A DNA stretch of 64,000 nucleotides from Protula sp. h YS-2021. Taxonomy: Eukaryota > Annelida > Polychaeta > Sabellida > Serpulidae. The position numbers and the translations under genes are program-made. This document shows, one piece after another, positions 17,101 through 26,100 of the stretch (its first letter is position 1; every line of letters starts with the position of its first letter). A model generated the notes under the pieces. That model was given only the letters and a program-made list of their open reading frames with translations, made no database searches and had not been told where the DNA came from. Location of the stretch: contig OX457031.1 of the NCBI GenBank assembly GCA_949752745.1, positions 2,825,324 to 2,889,323 on the forward strand, in the 5' to 3' direction.

Positions 17101-17583
17101 TCAGCCGAGATTTTTCAGTATTATATATACGTTACATAACTATAACTTTATCAAGTTATTGTTACTGTCACAATTGTTTTAAATTGAATTTTGGCTAATA
17201 GATTTTCAACTGAATTTGATATGTTAGATATGACAAATATATTTTGTTATGACTGGTACCTTGCTAAATGCCATGGTACTAAATGCTATGGCACAACTTG
17301 ACTTTTGAGTCTGCCTGACGGAGGTGTAGTTTCGACTGCAAATTTACTGGGTTAAATCGTAAATGATCATAAATGTACACAAGCTGGTTTCATCGTCAAT
17401 TAAATTTATTAATGACACATTTCAAAATTGTTACATTTGTAGACTGGGAGTTGTTTTGTTTGTTGTATTTAAATAATTACTTAAACGCTTTGATCGGTTT
17501 TTTATTGTAGCATACAGAGATTTTTTCGAGCGCATAAACCAACAAATTATGACAAGTGGAAAACAGCAAAAGTACCATATGAG
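11163..17583 (+). CDS. GT49 glycosyltransferase, LARGE C-terminal-domain-like, 3' end missing
   Basis: Type II Golgi enzyme in six exons: 11163-11334, 12848-13060, 15943-16055, 16309-16455, 17005-17117, 17511-17583; phases agree at every junction. Exon 1 gives a short basic tail and a signal anchor (RLLMILALATICIWIL). Exon 2 carries DITLYSTLNVDRFAMLDGIV, exon 3 GPMSIAVYSS, exon 4 FPVNVLRNVA and the DxD metal/nucleotide-sugar motif in TLDIDFLP, exon 5 VVPAFGF and IPQNKAELL, exon 6 AHKPTNYDKW. These follow the second catalytic domain of LARGE (GT49 glucuronyltransferase) and B4GAT1. Exon 1 runs from the anchor straight to GT49 sequence, so no GT8 domain is present. The last 100 or so residues (the GWNK and HLPHAPS-type region) are not found before the gap. 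Confidence 0.87.
11335..12847 (+). other. Intron 1 of the GT49 gene
   Basis: Starts gtgagc and ends in a pyrimidine tract plus catccag. No repeat or conserved frame was recognised. A short frame at 12389-12628 (-) matches nothing known to me. Confidence 0.7.
13629..13855. repeat. 27-bp minisatellite, about 9 copies
   Basis: Unit ttttgatttcgcttacacca plus tat, in the second intron of the GT49 gene. Copies differ by a few substitutions each. Confidence 0.88.
14460..14886. repeat. 78-bp C-rich minisatellite, about 5 copies
   Basis: Units contain cccccgggactaaactcccc, gtgaccaaagcccccagg and ccaaatcccccgcgcgcata. The minus strand reads as glycine-rich frames in all three phases (14390-14931), which marks a repeat and not a collagen-like gene. 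A single related unit lies inverted at about 15394-15470. Confidence 0.9.
14887..15393. other. Segment between inverted C-rich repeats
   Basis: A unique stretch between the 14.5-kb array and its inverted relative. The minus strand holds a 95-codon frame (14962-15249) ending QLQLILSEVDDITAEANQYV, not recognised as any family. The whole 14.46-15.47 kb block may be a foldback element inside the GT49 intron. Confidence 0.4.
15590..15942 (+). repeat. About 3 degenerate copies leading into the GT49 exon 3 acceptor
   Basis: gtagaggttg(g/c)ct(a/g)tt occurs near 15597, 15718 and 15891, each followed by aacaac- or aagcaac-type sequence and a T-rich tract. The last copy runs into the acceptor ttttttaag before exon 3 at 15943. 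A smaller duplication (ggcactatttttggcggaat) lies at about 15785-15835. Confidence 0.7.
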
Positions 17584-17960
17584 GTATATTGCAATTACGT
17601 GTTTGATTTGACTACTGCCGCTGTCGACCATTATACTTTTAACAAATTTGCAGCGTTGTCTATAATTGTATAGATATCATGGTACTAAGAGGTATGTATT
17701 GTCTTCTGGTTCCAAGAAAATCGATGAAGCCAGGCTATTTCTATATATTGTGCATTTTTTGACATTTGAAAATAATTAAAACTGCAGCATCAAAGTTCAT
17801 CCAAAAATATTTACCAACCCTAGCCTTGACAATGATTGATTCTTTAATGAAGCCAATCCATAAAATATCACACTCGAGTTGAAAGCGAGTTGCTAATGCA
17901 AAAGGACTAAGCCTAACATGCCAATCAACGTTTATAAAGGCATGCCACAGTTTTTCAGAT
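17584..17960. other. Sequence after the last visible GT49 exon
   Basis: The expected last GT49 exon was not found here. The frame stays open for about 30 codons past 17583 without family similarity, so a donor at gtatat is preferred. An 80-codon minus frame (17741-17983) resembles nothing I recognise. Confidence 0.4.
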
Positions 17961-18090
17961 ATTGCAATATATCGGTGCGTCATTTTTGCGTCAACCTTTG
18001 TGAGTAGACTTTATATCGGTGCGTCATTATTGCGTCAATCTTTGTGAGTAGGCTTTACATTGATCCTTCATTTTGTGTCAATTTTTGTGA
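17961..18090. repeat. 46-bp minisatellite running into the assembly gap
   Basis: Two and a half units of atatcggtgcgtcatt...gcgtcaa(c/t)ctttgtgag stand directly before the N run. The array probably continues into the gap. Confidence 0.85.
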
Positions 18091-18290
18091 NNNNNNNNNN
18101 NNNNNNNNNNNNNNNNNNNNNNNNNNNNNNNNNNNNNNNNNNNNNNNNNNNNNNNNNNNNNNNNNNNNNNNNNNNNNNNNNNNNNNNNNNNNNNNNNNNN
18201 NNNNNNNNNNNNNNNNNNNNNNNNNNNNNNNNNNNNNNNNNNNNNNNNNNNNNNNNNNNNNNNNNNNNNNNNNNNNNNNNNNNNNNNNNN
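18091..18290. other. Assembly gap (200 N)
   Basis: Exactly 200 unknown bases, so the size is probably nominal. The convergent 3' ends of the GT49 gene and NOG1 should both lie here or just beside it. Confidence 0.98.
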
Positions 18291-21200
18291 TGCTCGCCTC
18301 CATGTCCTTGGCGCTCATTTTGCGCGCTTTGCGCGGCAGCTGCGGGCCCTGGTGCGCTTGTTCTCCCGATGTTCCATCACGATCAATTTCCGTTTCTCTC
18401 GAATTCTTAAAAAAAAAAAAAAAAAAACATGTTGGTTTTTTGTCTATGAAAAAAAAAAACAGGCAACGGTTTTGACCAAGACCTCCTACAGATTTTTTTC
18501 TTTAATTTTTTTTTTTTTGGTACCTTGTTAAGAGTCGAGAAACGAAGACAAAAATATAAACTTCAAATAGATAAAAAGTTTATTTACTTTCTTCATGAAA
18601 AAATCCACTTTTTCTCTTTGTTTCAGACACAAAAGCAAACTACAGCAGAGGCAGGTATCCTGATCCCGCCCTCCCCTCCCCTGACTCCTCAACTCCCTCC
18701 CCCCCCCCCTACCTCAAGCCCCGCCCTCCACCTGCCCCCTCACCCCCTCAACCCAGCCCCACCTTTCACCTACCTCCAGTATTGCAAAATTCCCAATCAT
18801 ATTTTTCTACACTGCCATCCCTCCCTCCCCCCCCCCCTGTAGGCGATCCTGCGCGTTTCTATGGCCTCCCCCTCACCCCCTTCCCCGCCCCCCACTCATC
18901 TGTCGTGCCCGCCTTCTCCCCCTCACTCCCCCCACATTCCCCCCGCTCCCCCCCCCCCCCACCTCTCACCTGTCGGCGATCTTGTGTGTCTCTATGACCT
19001 CCCCCTCACCCCCCTTCTCCCGCTCCGCCCCACTCACCTGTCGGCGATCCTGCGTGTTGCTATGGGCCTCCCCCTCACCCCCCCTTCTCCGCTCCGCCCC
19101 CCCTCACCTGTCGGCGATCCTGCGTGTTGCTATGGCCTCCCCCTCACCCCTTCCCCCCTCACCTGTCGGCGATCTTGCGTGTTGCTATGGCCTCCTCGTC
19201 GTCCGACGTGTCCGAGTCGTACACGCCCGCCTTCTCCCGTCTCTCCTCCTCTTGCTCCAGGGCCTCAAGTTTCTGTTAAACGTGTCAATCACTCCCAGGT
19301 ATCAATCAGTCCAAGTTGTTAATTACTACCAAGTGTCAATCACTCCCACGTGTCATTCACTCCCAGGTGTCAATCATCCAAGCTGTTATTCACTCCCAAG
19401 TATCAATCACTCCCAGGTTGAGGGTCTCTTGTATGCGACAGTAAGTCAGTGGAGGGGGGAGGATGACAGATGGCATGGGGGGTCAGGGTTAACGAAGGGC
19501 GGTAGGGGGAGAGGCAGAGCACCTGCACGGTATGGGTGGCGGGTTGGAAGATTGGGTGGGGGAGGGGCGGAGGGCAGGACAGAGGACAGGATGACAGGGG
19601 GGGGGGGGGGCCGTACCTGCATGATATCCGATCGATGTACTCGGTTTTATTGTGACGTCGGGTTGGGGGAGGGGGGAAGCGGGTTGGAGGGGTGGGGGCG
19701 GAGATTGGAGGGGGCGGGGTTAGGAGGGGGCGGGGTTGGGGCAGGGGGGTCCGTACCTGCATGATATCCGGATCGATGTAGTCGGCGATGTTGTGGCCCT
19801 GCCAAATTTCCGGTACGATGTCGTACTTCTGGTCGTCGTTCTTCAATAAGTAATGCTCTGCAAAAGGACAGACAAAACTTCCACAACAACAACAAGACCA
19901 CACGAGCCCGTGGACAAACACGAAAAATACCCCCCCACCCACTCCCATCCCTGAACAACATTTGGGTGAAAATTATTATACCCGAATACTTGAGAATTTA
20001 GGACCATGGCTGTGCCTCCAACTCTTCCCACCCCCCTCCACATCAAATTATTGTTCAGATCCAGGTAGTAATATTCAACTTTTTTTTCTCTAGCTCCAGG
20101 CCTCACCCTTTTTTTCTCCCAGCCTACCCCTTTTTTTCTCCCAGGCCTCACCCTTTTTTCTCTCAGGCCTCACCCTTTTTTCTCTCAGGCCTCACCCTTT
20201 TTTCTCCCAGGCCTCACCCTTTTTCTCCCAGGGCCTCACCCTTTTTCTCCCAGGCCTCACCCTTTTTCTCCCAGGCCTCACCCTTTTTCTCCCAGGCCTC
20301 ACCCTTTTTTCTCCCAGGCCTCACCCTTTTTTCTCTCAGGCCTCACCCTTTTTCTCCCAGGCCTCACCCTTTTTTCTCTCAGGCCTCACCCTTTTTCTCC
20401 CAGGCCTCACCCTTTTTCTCCCAGGCCTCACCCTTTTTTCTCTCAGACCTCACCCTTTTCCTCCCAGGCCTCACCCTTTTTCTCCCAGGCCCCACCCTTT
20501 TTCTCCCAGGCCTCACCCTTTTTTCTCCCAGGCCTCACCCTTTTTTCTCCCGGGCCTCACCCTTTTTTCTCTCAGGCCTCACCCTTTTACTCCCAGGCCT
20601 CACCCTTTTTCTCCCAGGCCTCACCCTTTTTTCTCTCAGGCCTCACCCTTTTTCTCCCAGACCTCACCCTTTTTCTCCCAGGCCCTCACCCTTTTTTCTC
20701 TCAGGCCTCACCCTTTTTCTCCCACGCCTCACCCTTTTTCTCCCAGGCCTCACCCTTTTTTCTCCCAGGCCTCACCCTTTTTTCTCTCAGGCCTCACCCC
20801 TTTTTTTCTCCCAGGCCTCACCCTTTTTCTCCCAGGCCTCACCCTTTTTTCTCTCAGGCCTCACCCTTTTTCTCCCAGGCCTCATCCCGCCCCAACCTTC
20901 ACCCCACTCACTCTTCAAATCCAAGAAGTAATCCTCTCCCTGCTCCAGCTCCAGATCGCGCTCCGTCTTCCGCTTCTCGCCCGGCTCCATCTTCGCGCGC
21001 TTCTGTCGCACGCTCTCCGGAATGAACGCCGGTCTCTCCTACCATGAGGGAAAAAAAAAAAGAAAAATGTCCAAGGACACTGTAAACAGCCGCGCCCTAG
21101 TCCATGGGACGGAAGTCTCTCCTCCCTTGAGGGAAAAAAAGAAAATAAAAATGTCCAAGGACACTGTAACCAGCCGCGCCCTAGTCCATAGAACGGGCGT

Positions 21201-23148
21201 CTTTCCTAGCATGAGGAGCAAAAAAAGAAAACAAGAACGCCCAAGTACACTGCGATCAGCTGCGCCCAGACCAGAAAAAGGGGGTCTCTCCTACCACGAA
21301 AGGGGGAAGGGGGGGGGAAGAAAATAAGAATGTCCAGGGATACTGCGACCAGCCGCGCCCTAGTTCATAAAACGATGATCTCTTCAACCATGAGGGGGAA
21401 AAAAGAAAACAAGAATGTCCAGGGACACTGCGACCAGCCGCGTTCCAGTAGATAGAACATGGATATCTAACAATAATACACAAATATTCCTATCCAAGTA
21501 AAACCGGCGCCATATAATTTTAGGTAAAGCAAAAGCTTGTTAAGGTGTAGGATCAGCTATTTGAATTATTTTTTTAATGCATTTTTTAAATCAAAAATTT
21601 ATATATAATATTATATTTTGTTTAGTTTGTGTGCCTAAATGCATCTCCTAGAAATGCCACTAGTGTCCTGATGACGTCACACATGCACAGCATCGTCACG
21701 GCTGCCTGGCACTGCAATATGTACTCGGTTCCCCTAGAGACGCCACTAGTGCCCTTATGACGTCACAAACGCACTATAGCGTCACGGCTGGCTGGCTCTG
21801 CAATGCATACTCGGTTCCCCTAGAGACGCCACTAGTGCCCTTATGACGTCACAAACGCACTATAGCGTCACGGCTGGCTGGCTCTGCAATGCATACTCGG
21901 TTCCCCTAGAGACGCCACTAGTGACGTCACAAACGCACTATATGGTCACGGCTGGCTGGCACTTCAATGCGCACTGAATACTCTTTATGACGTCACACAC
22001 TCACCTTGTCGTCACGCTTGGCCGGCAGGGCGACGTGTAGTCGGTTGAGGACGTCATTCACCTTGCGACCCCTCAACTTGGTCTCCACCCGCTGGGCCAG
22101 CAATCTGTCACACGCCTGAGTGAGAAGTCAACATCACTGTGTCACCATTTACACGTCAACAACAGGGTCAACATGACTGTGTCACCATCCACACGTCAAC
22201 ACCATACCAACATCACTCTGGCACCGCACACACGTCAACAACATGGCCAATATCACTGAGTCACCATCCACACGTCAACAACATGGCCAACAGTACTGTG
22301 TCACCATCCACACGTCAACAACATGCCAACATCAGTATGTCAAAATCCAAATATGGACAACACCTCCCACCCCACTGATCTGGGATTTTCACAAACAGGT
22401 TGGAGTAGGTGTGGATCCCAAAAGGAAAGGCCCTCTCCGCCACCACCCCCCCCCCCACCCAACTCCCCCCAAAAAATAACATATTTTCTTGTCATTTCCT
22501 AAATTTAACCATAAGGTTTGGTAGCTGCAGGTTTGCTCATCCCCTCCCTTGGTACCAGCGATGCGTTCTTACACACCACTCCCCCCATCCCCTCCCCCCA
22601 CCCCTCCGTCTGCCATTGCACTACTTTCAATTTTACCCACTGCCCACTCTACCGCCCCCCCCCCCCCTCTCGTGACTCACAGGTGATTTCACATTTGCAG
22701 TCCCCCTTAGCAATGGTTTACTGTGCACCCCCCACCCCCCCCCCCCACCCCCATACCCACGTGCGTTTTTACGTTGGCTATCCCCTCCTCCGCCAGACTG
22801 GACATCTCATACACCGGTTATTGTACAACCCCCCTCCGCCTCTCCCCGCCCCCCGTATGCCCCTCCCCCCTCTCACCCCCCCCGCTTGCCTCCGCCCCCA
22901 CCCCCATACCCACGTGCGTTTTGACGTTGGCTATCCCCTCCTCCGTCAGACTGGACATAACATACACGGGTTATTGTACAACCCCCCCCTCCGCCCCCCC
23001 CGTATGCCCCTCCCCCCTCTCACCCCCCGCTTGCCTCCGCCCCCACCCCCATACCCACGTGCGTTTTGACGTTGGCTATCCCCTCCTCCGTCAGACTGGA
23101 CATCTCATACACGGGTATTTCTTCCTCCTCAAACCTTTTAAACAAAGC
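18291..23148 (-). CDS. GTPBP4: NOG1 exons 9-14: C-terminal region
   Basis: Exon 9 (23059-23148) [14 protein letters not shown]; exon 10 (22005-22115) [13 protein letters not shown] and [12 protein letters not shown]; exon 11 (20912-21038) [10 protein letters not shown] and [12 protein letters not shown]; exon 12 (19757-19857) [18 protein letters not shown]; exon 13 (19163-19272) an acidic [11 protein letters not shown] stretch; exon 14 (18405 into the gap) [11 protein letters not shown], then in another frame [15 protein letters not shown]. The frame slips near 18355-18362, next to the gap, most simply by a one-base assembly error. Base composition is CpG-rich, unlike exons 1-3. Confidence 0.92.
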
Positions 23149-26100
23149 CTGCAACAGAAGATAGTTTCCTCTTCACCGAGAAACACACAGACCCTGTTTA
23201 TTTTTCCTTTCTAATACCGGCAACTATATTTTAATAGTTAATGTATTTTAAAATTACATTTGTGTTGCAGCGAAAGTGTCGTAGGTGACAAAAGTATCAT
23301 TTCTTAATCACAATAAATAATTTTACTCACTCACTCAATTCACTCACTTTCGCCACTCACTTATCTTCCCCACACACTTTGTTTTCCTCACACTCATTTC
23401 ACTCATTCACCTAGTTTCCCCCATTCACCTTGTTTTCCTCACTCGCTCATTTCACTCACTTTCCTCACCCTATCTTCGTCACTCACTCATTTCACACACC
23501 TTGTTTTCCTCACTCACTCATTTCACTCATTTTCTTCACCCTGTCTTCATCACTCACTCACTTTTCCTCACTCCCTCATTTCACTCACCTTGTTTTCCCG
23601 ACTCACTCATTTCACTCATTTTTCCTCACCCTGTCTTCATCACTCACTCACTTTTCCTCACTCCCTCATTTCGCTCACCTTGTTTTCCTCACTCACTCAT
23701 TTTCTTCACCCTGTCTTCATCACTCACTCACTTTTCCTCACACCCTCATTTCACTCACCTTGTTTTCCCGACTCACTCATTTCACTCATTTTTCCTCACC
23801 CTGTCTTCATCACTCACTCACTTTTCCTCACACCCTCATTTCACTCACCTTCTTTTCCCGACTCACTCATTTCACTCATTTTTCCTCACCCTGTCTTCAT
23901 AACTCACTCACTTTTCCTCACTCCCTCATTTCACTCACCTTGTTTTCCCCACTCACTCATTTCACTCATTTTCCTCACCCTGTCTTCATCACTCACTCAC
24001 TTTTCCTCACTCCCTCATTTCACTCACCTTGTTTTCCTCACTCAGCTCCTCCAGCTTGCGCACGTCCACTTTATTGGCCACCACGACGAGCGGCTTGTGC
24101 GCAAACAGCGGCTTGATGTTGTCAAACAGCTCCATCTGGTGACAGAAAACGTCATCTTACCGTCATTACAAGCGTAGAAACAAACAAGTAGGACAGCGAA
24201 ACTGTCCCCAACACCGGCGTACAATCCCAGTAAAATATTTTGACAATCGATCAAGAAATGTAGGCTTGAGTGTCAGTGTGTTAACTAAAATGTGTCGACA
24301 GCCAGACAGACGAACGGACAGACCGGAAAACTAGTCCCCCAAGCCGCGGTACGCGACAGCAGCGGACTAAAAATAGATCTGAAAACTAGTGATGTGACGG
24401 TTTACCGTTTAGGACGGTTAACCGTGAAGGTGGCGGTTCGGTTAAACCGAACCGTGCTCTGTGGAAAACCGCGGTTCATTTTCGGTTTTTAATTAACATT
24501 ATTTTTGTTTTTCTCAGGACCATTTTTAACTACTATGAATGTTTCAGCTCACTATTTTAGCGCAGCATTATTTTACACTTCCAGACGAGTTCCTTTTTTA
24601 GTTAAGCGCAGTGTTTATTTATCACGTTCTAGAATAAAAACAAAAAATTAATTGGGATATCTTTAATTTATATATATATATGCATAGTCTGAAAAAATCG
24701 AAACTGAACCGAAAAAAAAAAACCGCGGAGTTTTCTTGAAAAACCGAAACCGAACCGAAAGAAAAACCGCGGATTTTTCTTGAAAAACCGAAACCGAACC
24801 GGACCCATCAGTGACGGATCACACCAGTACTGAATACTACCGCGTTTTTAACGCTTAGTTCGACCACCATTTTGGTAAGAGGGGCCAAAACCATGGCTAT
24901 GTTAGTGAAGTACAGCCCGGAGGTGGGCCAGTGCCGCTACCGCCTGTGTATAAGCGGGGCAGGGCGTGTGTCGCAGGGGGGGGGGAGAAAAAGGGGTGTG
25001 GCGCAAGTAGCCACACTGCTCCGACAGCTCGAAGTACAGCACGGAGGTGGCCACAGCCGTCACCGCTTGCGTAGAGGGGGGGGGGGGGGCTTGTGTACAG
25101 GGGGGAGGGGGCGTGTGTCGAGGGAGGAGAGGCGTGTGCGGTGTCATGTGCTGTGCCAGCGTGTAGCCGCACTGCTGCAGAAGGTCAGGACCGCCAATGC
25201 CTGTGTAAATTGGGGAGAAGGTGTGGGGGTGGGGGGGGGGGGGGTGGGACGGCAGAGCTTGTGTGGGAGGGGTACAGGAGTGTGGGGCGTCACCTGCTGT
25301 GCCAGCGTGTAGCCGCACCGCTTGTGTACAGAGGGGGGATGCGTGTGTCGGAGGGGGAGGGGGATGTCACCTGCTGTGCCAGCGTGTAGCCGCACTGCTC
25401 CGAGAGGTCCGTGAAGTAGAGCACCGCTGCCCGGAGGTGGGCCAGGGCCGTCACCGCCTGCATCTCAATCGTGTTCCTCTCCTCCAGGCTATGGTCCAGG
25501 ATTCCTGGCGTATCTATCACCTAGAAAAAAAAAAATAACCACGACCTTCAAAACACGGTAGATTAGTACAATCTCTGGTCTCTTTTTGTATTCATTTCAT
25601 TTGTAGAGGAGGTGGAGGGGGGGGGGGGTAGACCAGGATAAAGAGATGGGAGACGGGATCAGTAGGAAGCAAATTGACAACTATTCTAGCGATTTTTTTT
25701 CACCTAACATATTTTATTTTTCTCTCATTTTCTCTCTTCTCTCTCTCTCTTTTTGTGGGGATTTGTATTTGTACCTGTGTTTTGAAGAATAATATTTACG
25801 CAATGCATTCAGTGAGTCACGTGTTAGAACAGCGAGAATAATAAATTGGTCCTGAGTGTTAGAATAGCAATAGATCCCGCCGTACCTGCCAGCGGAGGTA
25901 TCTGTAGTCCATATGGCCCACGAACAGAGATTTGGTCGTGAACGCGTACGGCTGAACGTCCACATCGGCCCTCGTTATCTGGCAACACATCAAGATGTTA
26001 CTTAGCAACGCATCAAAATGTTACCTAGTAACACAAGACGCTGCCTAGCAACGCATCAAGATGTTACCTAGAAACGCATAAAGGTGTTACCTAGCAACAC

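Noticed and set aside
17741..17983. 80-codon minus frame as the NOG1 tail or GT49 last exon
   Set aside because: No basic NOG1-like tail and no GT49 motif in either strand; composition ordinary.
18340..18405. NOG1 as a pseudogene
   Set aside because: One frame slip next to the gap against 13 intact, in-phase, highly conserved exons with all GTPase motifs.
18525..19764. Long proline/serine-rich plus-strand frames
   Set aside because: They run antisense through NOG1 exon 13 and its C-rich copies.
22409..24177. Proline-rich and [12 protein letters not shown] frames on the plus strand
   Set aside because: Antisense to NOG1 exons 8 and 9 and made of tandem repeats.
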